Positions 1-11,580 of a stretch of DNA of 64,000 nucleotides are shown here, piece by piece (position 1 is the first letter of the stretch; each line of letters opens with the position of its first letter). Source of the DNA: Adiantum capillus-veneris (lineage: Eukaryota > Streptophyta > Polypodiopsida > Polypodiales > Pteridaceae); the NCBI GenBank assembly GCA_014529385.2, contig CM043952.1, forward strand, positions 152,891,057 to 152,955,056, written 5' to 3'. The notes beneath the pieces were generated by a model. That model did not search any database. It had not been told where the DNA came from and saw only the letters and a list, made by a program, of their open reading frames with translations. Made by a program: the position numbers and the translations under genes.

Positions 1-404
1 CTATATTTTGGCATCCTCCACAACCTCAAAATTGTTGTTGCTTAAATTCAACAACCCAGATTCTGCCTTCTTTGATACTAATAGGTGTGCCCAGATTAGG
101 TCTTGAATTTTTTAGCTTTACAATTTCGCTAGCACATCCATGTTGCTCGAGCTTGAGGATGTATGTACCTCCTTCCTTGAGGCACTTGCGGTTATAGGCA
201 TGCTTACATTTGGGAAGAAGGTGGAAATATCATAGAAGTCAAAGAAAGAGAGCCAAACAACGCACTAAAGTTCATCCTGGAGCCCATGAAGGGATGCATA
301 AGAGAAAGTGAGGAGGATGCCATCAATGGTGCAATCGATTCTAAAATCATGTTTGTGAATGACGAGATGAAAAGATTGATTTGATCGTAGATGCCAAGGC
401 CATG

Positions 405-406
<2 letters not shown>

Positions 407-485
<79 letters not shown>
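407..485. repeat. Compound microsatellite (TC)24 then (AC)14
   Basis: An uninterrupted TC run of about 48 bp is followed after AG by an AC run of about 28 bp. It is a pure dinucleotide array, likely length-polymorphic. Apparent ORFs across it are translation artefacts. Confidence 0.97.
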
Positions 486-487
<2 letters not shown>

Positions 488-969
488 TACTTCTCTCAAT
501 TACTTTGCAACACCACCTTTTAAGGCAAAAAACTTAGAGCTGGAGCCAATCAAGGGTAATTGGAGCACATAACTCACTTGTAGAGGATCAAATGCTTGAT
601 GCGGTCCCAACTGGTGCAATTCATTTGTTTTTGGATAAGAGGCCAGGTATATGCAATTTGGGATACATGTAAAGTCCACAATCCTAGCACATCAGCTGCT
701 CATCTCCCATTATGCATAACCCTCTCAAGCAATCATCCTCAACGACACTTCCTCCTGCAATCAACTGACTGCATAAGAGCAGCCAAGCTAATGATCAATA
801 TTGGCTAAGACAACGATAGCGGGTATACCTATCTTGTAGTCAGCCATATTACGCAATATAAGAACATGAAAACTATACAAAGGAGATTGGAATAGCACAT
901 TCCCCTTGAATTGATGAGTAATCTAGATGCGTTAAGTGTGTTCATGTCCATCTACCTATAGTAGCACAT

Positions 970-996
970 AGAGAGAGAAAGAGAGAGAGAGAGAGG
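970..996. repeat. Short GA-rich microsatellite
   Basis: GA repeat of about 27 bp with one AAA interruption. Confidence 0.85.
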
Positions 997-1241
997 CGAC
1001 ATCTCCCCTTCTTAACCTAAGTAGATTTCAAAGAGTGTTGAGATATATAGAGTGTGGCATGGCATGCCAACTCAATAGCGGTTCGGGATAGACTAGGAGC
1101 CAAAGCTTCATGCTAAAATAGTAGCTTAATCAAGGAATTAGAAGTCTACGATTGCAGCTACCAATATGGAGGTAAGATGTAAAGGTAACTACTTAGAAGT
1201 CATAGATGGATTTCACCATCAAGCAGCGTATTGCCACACAT

Positions 1242-1347
<106 letters not shown>

Positions 1348-2904
1348 CACCTGCTGGAGATCAGGTGAGCCTTATCTTTGGGTGGGCACTTATCTTCATG
1401 CTCCCAAAAATTTCTCCTTACTATGTAAAGTTTGCCTTCAATGGCCTCTTCCTAAAGCTATTTTCCAATGCCCCATCTCACTCCTTTGTCAAGCATTGTA
1501 ATGCACCTTTGTGTTGTGCTCCCTATTGTCTACACCTCTAGCCATCAATTCTTTGTGCTAAGCCATCATGTTGAATGCTTTTGATGGCATAGCACAACCA
1601 CTATATATGCATGTCTCTCTGGAAATCTCACCACAAATGCCCTTCCATGTTGCTTCTTGCAGGCAAGCCCATGAAAATGAATTGTGACAATGGCCAATCT
1701 AGAAGAGCTTTTAAAATTAGTATGATTACATGCATTGGTCTAAGAGCACGGAACTTCGGAGAAGCTTGTGCATGGCAACATGATATCCATCTCTGCTCCA
1801 TTCTTGCACTATAGTTGCATACATTACAACCCTATCAAACTTTCATTTTATAAGTTCTAAAGCTTCTATTTCCCCTGTTAATGTAGCGATGTGCACCTTC
1901 TCTAGCATGTACCTTAGTTTGTTGCTCTTGGCTGCCAAAAAATCAAAGCAACACTCTCCTTATTCTCAATCACATGGTAACACAGTTTCTTATAGCACCT
2001 TGTCAACTGCTAAGCCTATCCCATGTATTATGATGTTGTTAACCTATGAAGGAAATCCCAAAATGGAGTGTCTGTTGAATTGAAGGAAGGTAGTGTCAAT
2101 ATTGAGAAAAGGCAATTAGTGGCATATAGAGTAGAAGAGGAGTATAATTTGTAACCAAGGCATGCCAAATTGGCCGAAGGGGAAATAGTAGTCCTCATCT
2201 TATTAGGAGATCAGAGACGTTGCAACCAAAATTTAGGCTTCCCAAAACCTAGGAGCTGTCCATAGGGAGGCACATGCAATAGCGCAAAGTCATCCATGAT
2301 AGCAAGTGCATAGAATCATACATGGCAGTGGAGGTAGATAGGTAGGGATGCTAGGTGTGTTTTTAAAAAAAACTTTTGTGTGCCACGTTCTACAACGTGG
2401 AAAACTACCTACATGGCTTAGCATAGCACTCTATGAGATGTCAACATGAAACAACAACAGTTTGAATTCATAGTTTTAAATTTTGATTGGATAACTTGCA
2501 AGGCAAAAGCTGTACCTCATGGAATCTAGGCAGATTCCAACTAATAAATTGGAAGAACAACCAAAAGGGTTGTCCACAGAGAACTCTTGATACAATAAAG
2601 ATATGTATGAGAGCTCTACATACATTAAGCGAATATATATTGTTGGTATACATACATTAAGCGATATGCTTGTGATAAAAATCTTGTGATTGAAGTCTCT
2701 TTTTGTCAAAATAAAATATTTCATGTTGTGTCACTTTGCACTTCCAAACCTCATCAACCCATATATCACTAGATAGCTTTGATGCATAGAGTTGAAATCT
2801 TAAAGCTGTGCAACTTTTAAAGATTCAACGAAAACAGTCTATTGGAGACTTACTTAAATGTTATTTTGGTTTTAAAATATTAAATGAATCTTTTAATTCT
2901 ACCT

Positions 2905-3009
2905 TTCATTTCACATCCTCATATGTATTTACTTTTCTTGCATTCTATTGTTTTTGAATACTAAAATGAAGCTTCATCTTGCATAATTCTAGTAAATTCT
3001 ACACACACA

Positions 3010-3049
<40 letters not shown>

Positions 3050-3139
3050 TAGAGAGAGAGAGAGAGAGAGACTTACTTTTTTTGGATTCTATTGCTTAGA
3101 ATACTAAGTGAAGCTTCACTTTGCATTATTCTAGTAGAT

Positions 3140-3194
<55 letters not shown>

Positions 3195-3200
3195 TAGTTC
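2905..3200. repeat. Duplicated block of about 110 bp ending in CA/TA/GA microsatellites
   Basis: The segment around 2935-3010 (TTCTATTG, then GAATACTAA, then GAAGCTTCA, then CTAGTAGATTCTACACAC in varied form) recurs at 3085-3172. Each copy runs into its own dinucleotide arrays: AC, AT (3014-3044) and AG (3051-3071) after the first, AC (3143-3172) and AT (3173-3194) after the second. A third, shorter match lies near 4695-4770 without the arrays. The arrangement suggests duplication followed by independent microsatellite growth. Confidence 0.75.
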
Positions 3201-3227
3201 TTTTTATTTCACCTTTCATTTCATAGT

Positions 3228-3565
3228 CTCACATGGTTCTTGCATTCTGCAGCTTGCTTTTAGCCAGTGTTTGGGAAAGTCGCTTTTATTAAGCGGCCGT
3301 GGCCGAGTTTCCTCCTCGCAAAGAAGCAAACTGCAAATACTAGCAAAAGATTTAAACTTTGTTGGATTTTTGAACTGCTTTCTCACATATTTCACTAGTT
3401 TTCCTTCCCTTTACCATGGCTTGCAACTAGCTAGTTTTGATTTTCAATCGACTCAAGACTAAGTTGAGACAATCCCAAACATTAATTCTAGTTAAACTCA
3501 ACCTAATTATTTTATCACTTTCTTATTTTGTTTAGAAATCCACCGTGACCTTTTCACTTGTTATT
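3228..3565. repeat. Dispersed repeat, copy 1
   Basis: Contains the string order AAGCGGCCG, CTCGCAAAGAAGCAAA, ATACTAGCAAAA, TTTACCATGG, TTTTCAATCG, CTCAACCTAAT and CCGTGACC, which returns twice between 4.76 and 5.33 kb in the same orientation. No coding potential or terminal structure is visible. It is an old non-coding repeat of unknown class. Confidence 0.75.
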
Positions 3566-4499
3566 AACAGTGCTCAAGAAACGTATGTCTTAGCTTTGCC
3601 TTGAGCCGTTTGAAATTTTCTTTTTGTACTTTCACCACACCTTAAAAGAAGGTCCTCGAGGAAACATTTTGGCTTTCTAAAAGAAGCCGTGGAGGAGAGT
3701 TGAGTTAGGCATACTTTCAAGTTTTTAGTGAGATTGGAACTTACCTTAAATGTCCTTCGATTTACTATATTAAATGGGTCTTTTTTGTCTCTCAAAAAGA
3801 TTGACTCAATGGAAATTTATTTTAGTATTTTTATTTGTGAAAGAGTGCTTTCATTTAAGGGCCTCATAAAGATCTATTTCATTAAATTATTTTATTATTT
3901 TTTATTATTATAGACGTATCTTCTCTTATACTCAATTAAATATTCTTTTGTTTAGTTTATCGATGAGTTCTTTTATTTTGTTGTTTTTATTTGATTTTTT
4001 TAATTCTCTTTTGTTTAGCAATGCCAATGTGCACATTTCTTGTTGTTTAAGTGGGACCTTCTGTAACATATAAAAAATTTGTGATTATGTGTATGTATAT
4101 AATGGACACTATGATTCATATTAAAACACAACAAGAATGACATGCGATTGTAGCCATTGATTTTGACATACTTCCTATAAATCTCTTTACCTCTTAACTT
4201 TAGCAGCCTCTCATCACCTTGTTATTTCACCTTTAGTTTCACAACTTGATATGGCTTGACCTTTTTGGGATAAAATCCATTACGGAAGAATATTCATCTC
4301 TTTGCTAACGTTGTTCGCTACTTCTACCTGTTGTCTTGCACCCTCCTTCCTCCCCTTCTGCCTTGCACCACCCTCCCATGCGTGTGGTTTCCTCCACTCT
4401 CCTAAGCACTACATGGAGTAGAGAGGTCTGCGCATATGGTCATCTCCATCTCTTCATCGCAGGTCATCTGGAGTAAGATCCCATCTCATTAACATTGAA

Positions 4500-4504
<5 letters not shown>

Positions 4505-4547
<43 letters not shown>

Positions 4548-4557
4548 AGAAGAAGAA
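4505..4557. repeat. (GA)20 microsatellite followed by (AAG)n
   Basis: About 40 bp of GA passes directly into about 13 bp of AAG repeats. Confidence 0.95.
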
Positions 4558-4760
4558 ATGCATGCCATCCGCGTGCCTTGCTTGTCCCCTTATCACTCAA
4601 TCTTTCACTAATCCACCTATTCCCACCCTTTCCTTTTCTATTTCAAACTAATACCAGCATTTTTGGAATTTCTTCTCGCTGGTATCCCCTACTTGTATTC
4701 TATTATTTTAGAATGCCAAAAAGTGAAGCTTCACCTTGTTATTTCACCTTTCATTTCACA

Positions 4761-5325
4761 CCCTCACATGTCTTGATTTTTCTTGCAGTCTATAGCTTAA
4801 TTCCAGTCAAAGTTTGAGAAAGTCTCTTTTATTATGCAATCGATAGTGTTCAGGGTTTTTTTTTTTCTCTAAGCGGCCAAGTCCCCTGCATGTAAAGGTG
4901 CAAACCAGAACTACTAGTAGCAATTTTCAATTTTACAAGATTTTGAACTATTTTCTCGTATATTTTACTATTTTTTTACTTTATCGTTGCTTCTAACCGG
5001 CTAATCTCAATTTTCAACCGGGTAAGGGCTAAGTTGAGGCACACCTTTTCCCAACACTGGCAGTCGAGTTTTATCCTCGCAAAGAAGCAAATTGGAAATA
5101 CTAGCAAAATTTTTGAAATTTGCAAGATTTTTGAACTATTTACTAACATATTTCACGGGTTTTTCTTCCCTTTACCATGGTTTGCAAGCGGCTAGTCTCG
5201 ATTTTCAATCGGATCAAGGCTGAGCTAAGGCAATCCTTTTTTGAACATTGATTCTAGCTAAACTCAACCTAATGATTTTATTACTTTTGTATTGTTTAAG
5301 AAAGCCATCGTGACCCTTTCACTAG
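4761..5325. repeat. Dispersed repeat, copies 2 and 3 in tandem
   Basis: Two diverged copies of the 3228-3565 repeat lie head to tail, roughly 4761-5045 and 5046-5325. The second keeps the strings CTCGCAAAGAAGCAAA, TTTACCATGG and CTCAACCTAATGATTTTATT almost unchanged; the first is more degraded. Same orientation as copy 1. Confidence 0.7.
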
Positions 5326-5724
5326 TTTAATTACATAAGTAGTCCTTAGTAAACGATTGGATTTTGGGTGCAGCTTGGGACCATTGGATAAAGCTTGTGG
5401 ATTGATGCCACATGGCAAGCTAATGAGACTTAAAAAACATACATATTGTTTCTTTTAAACCCTTGTGAGAGGGTGTTGACATTTGTGTATCTCTCTTTTT
5501 GGCCTCTAAAGGCCTTAGTATCCATATGGATGAAGGTTGTTGTGGGACAGTTATCTAACCTCACTCCTATCTTATTGCAGACATAGTGAGAACCACGAAT
5601 ATAATTGTCAATTTACGGGACAAAGCTGTCTCGACTAGTCCATAGAGGCTATAAAAGGTTGTCAATCTCTTGGAAAACATCAGAAAACTCGCATCTAAGT
5701 CAAGCTACACTCAAATGACAGAAA

Positions 5725-6448
5725 TCATCAAAAGCTAGTTGCTAACCGGCAAACAAATCACAACCGCTACAGCATCAAACAACATCCAAACATTATGAAA
5801 CTTCTCGGACATGTTTATGAGACCTAAGCACACATGGTTATGGTCTCAAATCTCACTTTAGATCAAGTGCAAAAATCGCAAGTATTAACAGTAGTGAGTT
5901 TTTGACCTAGTCATTTTTCACCCAGAATGCATCTAAATGCTTAGCAATGATGCCCCAATACCTTGCCTATACTTATTTTATGATTTTTAAGCTTAAATTA
6001 CTACTTATAATGAAATTAGGCCACGGGTCGGCGACGCCAAAAGCTACTAATTACCATGAAATCCTTACGTCAATGCTTAGATCTCTTACCTGTGGTTGCA
6101 ACACAATAGACGGCACTGCAATGTGACAACCGGAAAGGGAGTAGGAAGCACGAGAAGGAGAGAAATGAGCGTCGTTAGCTCACAATGTGTTTCTATTATC
6201 AAAAACTTACAAAATACTTACAAAAATTGGCTTTTATACCTTAGCCAAGGTTTTTATGGTCATAACTAATAATCTGGGAGCTCTAACTAAAGATAGGTTG
6301 ATACAATCTGGAAACTTGTAGCGTCAACTCATCAATTACACTGTTGATCTGGAAAGTAGGAGTTATAAAATTCCCGATTTATCAAAATAATAGGTGTTTT
6401 TACAAGAAAAGCCCTGAAAAATGTTTCCGAGTTAGCTTGCTGCTAGCA
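5725..6448 (-). mobile_element. LTR of the Ty3/gypsy family shared with copies A and B
   Basis: About 724 bp, matching the 5' LTR of copy B (48,962-49,688) almost end to end in the same orientation, and the start of copy A's LTR (from 9113) in inverted orientation. Read on the minus strand it starts TGCTAGCAGCAAGC, has a TATAAAA box (6232-6238 on the plus strand, reversed) and ends near AGCTTTTGATGA, where copy B ends AGCTTTTGAACA. A purine-rich tract lies just outside its minus-strand start, as expected for a 3' LTR. It may be copy B's 3' LTR, but the flanking 5 bp (AGAAA) do not match those beyond copy B's 5' LTR (ATAGT), so that pairing is unproven. Confidence 0.8.
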
Positions 6449-6461
6449 TTCCCCCTCCTCG
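6449..6461 (-). other. Polypurine tract before 3' LTR
   Basis: Minus strand reads CGAGGAGGGGGAA immediately before the LTR start TGCTAGCAG. This is the usual position and composition of the plus-strand primer of an LTR retrotransposon and marks the adjacent LTR as a 3' LTR on the minus strand. Confidence 0.7.
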
Positions 6462-6485
6462 AATGTGTTGTCCCTTGACACAGCT

Positions 6486-6959
6486 TCATGGACTGAAGTA
6501 GTCTTTGGGTTGACGGTTGGCGAGGTGGTCTTTAAGCGCAAATAGGACTTTGTCATATCTTATTTGTCTTTCTTTGTCTGGGACTTGCAAAAACTGCATG
6601 GTGACTCTGTTTTTAAGTTCAATGGATAAATAGCCAACAAACCTTGATGTAAGGTTGCTGATCACTAGCCCAAATATCTTCGTTCTCCATATGAAGAAAC
6701 CTGTATAGAACGCCTCTTCAAATGCCAACATATTGCTAGATGGCAGAAACATACATCTAGCGTAGAAGCCGTAGAGGACTCCTTCTGAAGGCTGTCCACT
6801 TAAATCATAACATAGACCTTTATTGCCTTCGAGGAAAGACATCCATGGTGCTCCTGTTTTCTCCGGCTCGTGAAAAGTTTGAATGCAAGTTAGTAGCATT
6901 CTGCAAATCTTACAAATCATTGCACATGAGAGGTAAGGGAGGCTCTTAAAGAAGGTCAT
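6486..6959 (-). CDS. ORF-X C-terminal domain, unknown function
   Basis: 157 codons without a stop. Visible features: a cysteine pair near the start (CAMICKIC), an aromatic-rich core (GFYARCMFLP, FIWRTKIFG), and an Arg/Asp-rich end (QIRYDKVLFALKD) closing ANRQPKDYFSP. It reads like a folded domain rather than random ORF, with even hydrophobic spacing. No known catalytic motif is visible. It is separated from the 7264-7527 segment by about 300 bp with stops. Its place just upstream of a polypurine tract and LTR suggests the last domain of a retrotransposon-encoded protein. Confidence 0.45.
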   Translation of the reverse strand: MTFFKSLPYLSCAMICKICRMLLTCIQTFHEPEKTGAPWMSFLEGNKGLCYDLSGQPSEGVLYGFYARCMFLPSSNMLAFEEAFYTGFFIWRTKIFGLVISNLTSRFVGYLSIELKNRVTMQFLQVPDKERQIRYDKVLFALKDHLANRQPKDYFSP

Positions 6960-7263
6960 GGCGCCCGTTAGGGTTGTATTCTTTCATTGTTGGTCCCTAC
7001 TCTGGAGCTGGTAGTCATGGGTAATTCACCCATGTTGGCCTCTTCTTTTTCAGTGCATCGTATGCCTACCATGTCCTTACCCTTGGTACAGGACAGAATG
7101 TAGGGTCCTTTTGTAGGGCTACACATGCTCTTGTGAGCAGAATTAGATATCTAGAGTTTTTATTCAACCAGCTTTTTTTCCCATTTTGGGTGGATATCAT
7201 TTGAGCCTTCTGCCTGTATATCTTTGTAAAGTATTTCCTTAACCTGTAGTAGCTCCACTTTGA

Positions 7264-7527
7264 TCAATGGGTAGGGCAATGATTGCTAATGCCATTGAGC
7301 ATTGATTTGGTTTTGGGAGTGAGTTGAGCTACATTTACTGAGTGGAGAACTCTCAACTCCCAATCCATTTCTTCTTTCCATTCAACATCTGCTTCTTGGA
7401 CAATCTGCTCTTTGAGTGCATCTTTCTCAGCTCTAGAAAGATGGACCATTGGCAATTGCTCGGCCTCAATGATTGGTACTTGAAAATCTAACTCTCCTGC
7501 TAGACCTTCTGATGGCTGTGTTTCCAT
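7264..7527 (-). CDS. ORF-X acidic segment
   Basis: 87 open codons, Glu/Gln-rich (METQPSEGLAGELDF start; EEMDWELRVLHSV further on) with a VHLSRAEKDALKEQIVQE helix-like stretch. Part of the decayed minus-strand block. No domain recognised. Confidence 0.35.
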   Translation of the reverse strand: METQPSEGLAGELDFQVPIIEAEQLPMVHLSRAEKDALKEQIVQEADVEWKEEMDWELRVLHSVNVAQLTPKTKSMLNGISNHCPTH

Positions 7528-7814
7528 AACATGAGAAGAGACTGAGGGTATGTCGATGGTTGGTTGTTCAGAGGTTCCTGCTTCATCCTGAGTTTCTAGT
7601 TGTCCCTATCTTAGCAGCTGATTGACTCTCTTTAATTCCTCTATTTCTTTGAGAAATTGCTCTGGTCTCTTTGGACCTGCATCAATGCAAGGTCTCATCT
7701 TTGTGTTTGTTCCAGCTTCTCTTTTCTAAAGTTTGAATGCTTGCTCCTCTTTTCTAAAGTCTTGTGGACTTCATCTGTTCCCTTGATTGAGGTGATAGCG
7801 GGGTTTTCTCTTAT

Positions 7815-8240
7815 CTATCTTAGAAATTGCGCTTGATCATTGATTTGTTTCTTGGAGTACCGCAAAGAAGCATTAGCTACATCAAGCTGCACTTGGATCT
7901 TTTGTACGAATAGAGTAGTGGTTAATAGTTTGTTGGTTACTTCTATCAGTTGTTGATCTTTGCTTTTACATGCATTGGATAACTTAGTAAGAAGCTCTCC
8001 TAGCTCTTCCATCTCTTTTTGTTTTTTGTCCTTTGCAATCTTGTGTTGTTCTGCTTCATTTTTGAGCTCTTTGATTTGCCTTTGAATATCTACAATGATG
8101 TTCATTCGGTCATCCAGTTCTCCTTGTAGAGCATTGATGACTAGTTCTAGCTCCTTAGCCTTAGCACTGTGGCTAAGTGCTACTATTTGCATCTTATCTA
8201 TCATCAACTGCATTTTCTTGGCATATTCATTCACTTGCAT
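7815..8240 (-). CDS. ORF-X coiled-coil segment
   Basis: 141 open codons with heptad-like spacing of Leu, Ile, Met and Val among Lys, Glu and Gln almost throughout (for example ELELVINALQGELDDRMN and IQRQIKELKNEAEQH). A long parallel coiled coil is the obvious reading, as seen in structural or gag-like proteins that multimerise. Lies between the Ser/Pro/Lys-rich N-terminal part and the acidic segment. Confidence 0.5.
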   Translation of the reverse strand: MQVNEYAKKMQLMIDKMQIVALSHSAKAKELELVINALQGELDDRMNIIVDIQRQIKELKNEAEQHKIAKDKKQKEMEELGELLTKLSNACKSKDQQLIEVTNKLLTTTLFVQKIQVQLDVANASLRYSKKQINDQAQFLR

Positions 8241-9112
8241 GATGACTTTATCATTTGTTTCTTAATATTCAGGCTTGATCTGGGGTTGTTTAGAGGTTTG
8301 GGCCGTTTTAGTTTGTGGATCTTTTGTTGGTGTTGTGGCTTTGCTTGTGGCCATGGAGGTGGTTCTACTTCTCCTTGAGGCTTGTGGATGCCTCAGCTGC
8401 TTCTTCTTCTTGAGGCTTCATGGACGCCTTGGCTAATTCTGGTTGGGTTGCTGTAGAAGCTTGAGCTTCAATCTTCTCTTTTCCCTTTGGCTGTTCAAAA
8501 CTCGCCTCTTCCTATTGCTTCTCTTTTCCCTTTGCGTCCTCGCCTTCATTGGGTTTAGCAGTTGTTGTGAAGGACTTGGGCTTGGCATGGGATGGTCTTC
8601 TTGCTCCGTAGTGGGTGAAGTGGGTCTTGGAGACATATTATCGTGGTCATGATGGGACTCACTTTGTTCAACAGCTTCCGCTTGTCTCCGCAGCCGCTTC
8701 TTCCTTTCCTTTCCTTTGAGCTTCTTGAGTTTCCTTCAGCTTTAAAGCTTTAGCTTCCGCATACATCCGCTGAAGGAAATCTTTGGGATCCTCTGATCCT
8801 TTCCTTGCAAGGTTCTTGGTTCTTGGTCCCTTTATATCCCTTGGACTCCATTTTTTGAGGCCTTCACCTCCAGCTTGGCGGCTCCTTTTGTATGTCTACT
8901 TTTCTCTTTCAAATCTCGCCTTCTTTTGTTGTGGTTCCTCTTGGTGAGCTACTACTGCTTTCTTTTTCATTTCTTCAACCATTGCTCGTCTTTCTTCGTT
9001 GTCAGAACTTTGACTACAATGGGCTTCATGGTAACTTTCTAGAGTTTCCTCGTCTGACTTGTACACTCTCTTTGTTGATCGAGTGGTTCTTGGAGAAGTT
9101 TGAGTGGACACG

Positions 9113-10881
9113 TATTAGTAGCAAGCTAATTAGGGTCACATTTTTCGGAGCTTTCATTGTAAAAACATTTATTATTTTGATGAATCGGGAATACTGTAAC
9201 TCCTATTTTTTGATAAACTTTGTAATTGATAAGCCGGGGCTACAAGCTTCTAGATTGTATCAACTTGTCTTTAGTTAGAGCTCCCAAATTAGTTTTGACC
9301 ACCAAAAACCTTGGCTAAGGTACAAAAGCCAATTTTTGTAAGTTTTTTATAAGTTTTGGATAATAGAAACATAGTGTGAGCTAATGATGCTCACTTCTCT
9401 CCTTCTTGAGTTTCCTACTCCCTCCCTGATTGTCACATTGCAGTCACGTCTGTTGCATTGCAACCGTAGGTAAGAGATCTACGCATTGACATAAGCATTT
9501 GTATTTTATAGCTTTTGGCATCGCCGACCTGTGGCCTAATTTCATCATAAGTAGAAATTTACACTTCAAAATCAAAAACTAAGTATAGGCGGAGTATTGG
9601 GGCATCATTGCTAAGCATTTAGATGCATTCTAGGTCGAAAACAACTAGGTCAGAAACTCACTCCAAAAGAATCAATTGTGAGTTGTTATATGAAGTTGTA
9701 GAATTTTAGGTCTACGGCTAGAAATAGCATTAGAAGACTGTCAACCACTCAATCTGATTGGAGAGTATGCTTTAAAAGTTGTATGAACCAGTGGGTAAGC
9801 TCAAGCACACATTGAGGTAAAAATTTCAAGAGTTTGCAAAAACTCATATTATTTACTTTTTCTTGACATTTTAGGCCAAATTAAGTTTTGACTTGACTCA
9901 GAGGCTTAAAATAGCTCATGAAAAGACTGTCCAAAGAAAAAGTTTAAAAAAGTGTTTATTTTATGCTTAAAGTAAATAATCGTGATTATTTACTTTCAGC
10001 TCAAAACTGACCCAGGTTGATACCAAAGACTCTATGCATATGTACAAACAACTTTTGTAAAGGACCATAGAATTTGGATCACCAAACTGACCAAAAACTG
10101 AGTAAAAACTAAATTATGTACTAACTTTCGAGAACTTGAGTGTAAATTGGGAAACTTTTGCTCAAACTCCATGAAACTTGATTCATAGGCTTATATTGAT
10201 GTGATAGACAAGTGTACATGCTCAATTGACCAAAAGGATGCAAAAATTTGCCAGAAGTAAATAATCATGATTATTTACATCTGCCCTATTTTTCAACTTT
10301 TTTGACCAAGTCAGCATACCACTAGCTTTACCATGCTGTATTAAGCCCACAAACCAAATTTGGTAAGATTTGGATCATTGAATTGAAAATTGTGGCCAAA
10401 TTTGCAAAGTCAATCTATAGATACAAAATTGATGACCACTAGAGAAAAAAATTGTCCAAACTTGATGAAACTTGGCTAGGGAGCTTAAGTTAAGCTGCTT
10501 AACAGATGTGTGTCAAGATTGTGTCAAAAACTTGCAAAAAATAGCATGAGTAAATAATCACGATTATTTACATCTGCTACAAAATTTGATATTCTTGCAC
10601 ATTTGAGTATACCACAAGGTCAAGCATATCAAGTAGACCACACAAATCATTTTTGGGAAATTTGGATCACAAAAGTGAGACTTAAGCCAGATTCTTGAAA
10701 ACTGAGTCTGCGGACATGAAACGGTTGATAACTTGAATAAATTTTGTCCAAACTTAATGAAACTTGTCCAGAGACCTTAACAAGTTGCATACTTGGCAAA
10801 TCAAGCCAAAAAGTGTAAAGACACCATTTTTGACTTTTGAACCTGTACAGTGTTAAACCAACATAATACAAGACTACCGGG
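9113..10881 (+). mobile_element. 5' LTR of copy A, enlarged by tandem units
   Basis: The first about 580 bp match the copy B LTR and the 5.7-6.4 kb LTR (start TATTAGTAGCAAGC against TGTTAGCAGCAAGC). A TATA box equivalent is degraded to TACAAAA (9321-9327). Beyond about 9690 the LTR continues for about 1.2 kb with three units of about 290 bp, each holding a 22-bp near-palindrome. Copy B's LTR has only one degraded palindrome and is 727 bp, so copy A's LTR is either expanded or the others contracted. Sequence shared with copy B's internal region begins at about 10,882. Confidence 0.7.
9835..10571. repeat. Phased 22-bp near-palindromes in copy A LTR
   Basis: Full copies start at 9972, 10,257 and 10,550 (arms GTAAATAATC and GATTATTTAC around two central bases), spaced 285 and 293 bp; a half copy ends at 9856. 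The DNA between them is also repeated, with GATTTGGATCA and AACTTGATGAAACTTG recurring at the same phase, so these are tandem units. Identical motifs recur in the 3' non-coding regions of both copies. Confidence 0.85.
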
Positions 10882-11217
10882 CAATTTTGGATTCAATGGA
10901 TCCAAATTAGTACATATTCACTCAGTTTTCAGGTTGCAGATTAGTCCTTTGGATTTTTGCAAAAGGGGAAGGTGAAAGTCTTAATTGCTGACTCACTTAG
11001 CTCGATTTGAAGTGATACACATAGACCAGTCACAATAGATAGCAAAAATTGTACAGTCTTTGTGAAAGAATAGCTAACTTGATTAAAACTGATACAGAAT
11101 TCAGGTTGTAGATAAGGAATCGAAAGTTTGACAGAAGTTGCAATCAAGTCAAGTAGAAGAAATTGACAACAAGTCAATCCAATGGCAAGTACTCTATCCA
11201 GGGCTTCATAAGTCTAT

Positions 11218-11580
11218 ATGAACCTTATATTTGGTCGTATACTAGGAAACCAAGGCATATTTGGAGAAACTGCTAGTAGAGTATCCACCGAGGAGAGTGT
11301 TAATCAACGCGAGCACTTAGACACTATCTTTGAAGAAGTCTCTGACACTTTTTCAGAATCAATATCTGAAATGTCTTCCTATTTGACTCACTCAGAAACC
11401 GGAACGACAATGCGCTATAAGCATATACTCTCTTTTTATTAGATTAATCACCATGGAGCTCAGGTTTACCTGGATCCTAATGAAGAGTATGCTATTCACA
11501 TTGATGACTATGGTATAGAGTTTGAAGAGTAAATCAGGACAAACAAACAAGGAAAAATGTACATGGATAGAAACGAAACT
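11218..11580 (+). pseudogene. Copy A gag N-terminal region
   Basis: Begins with Met at 11,218 and runs 74 codons (NQGIFGETASRVS, then HLDTIFEEVSDTFSES), matching copy B at 48,432-48,632, which supports real coding. After a frameshift it continues with QVYLDPNEEY and, further on, GKMYMDRNETQYD, short Tyr/Asp motifs that resemble repeated motifs in the nested non-autonomous element. No known domain name fits this N-terminal part. Confidence 0.55.

Larger units (their letters stand above)
6486..9111 (-). pseudogene. ORF-X: degenerate coiled-coil protein block 5' of a 3' LTR
   Basis: A run of minus-strand open segments (8896-9111, 8433-8636, 7815-8240, 7264-7527, 6486-6959) in different frames that appear to be one decayed gene. 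N- to C-terminal: a Ser/Thr/Arg-rich start (STQTSPRTTRSTKR), a Lys/Arg/Gln-rich linker, a long coiled coil, an acidic segment and a compact C-terminal domain. It ends 25 bp before a polypurine tract and 3' LTR, so it lies where extra 3' ORFs occur in large plant Ty3 elements. The upstream edge coincides with the start of copy A's LTR at 9113, so the apparent Met start may be an insertion boundary. I do not recognise the family. Confidence 0.5.

Noticed and set aside
265-572. ORFs of 60-70 codons rich in Arg-Glu or Ser-Leu and Thr-His
   Set aside because: They are translations of the CT/AC microsatellite on either strand and are not genes.
5725-9690. A DNA transposon with long terminal inverted repeats (5.7-6.4 and 9.1-9.7 kb)
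   Set aside because: The two are family LTRs in opposite orientation; the right one is copy A's 5' LTR continuing into copy A, so the inverted pair comes from two elements.
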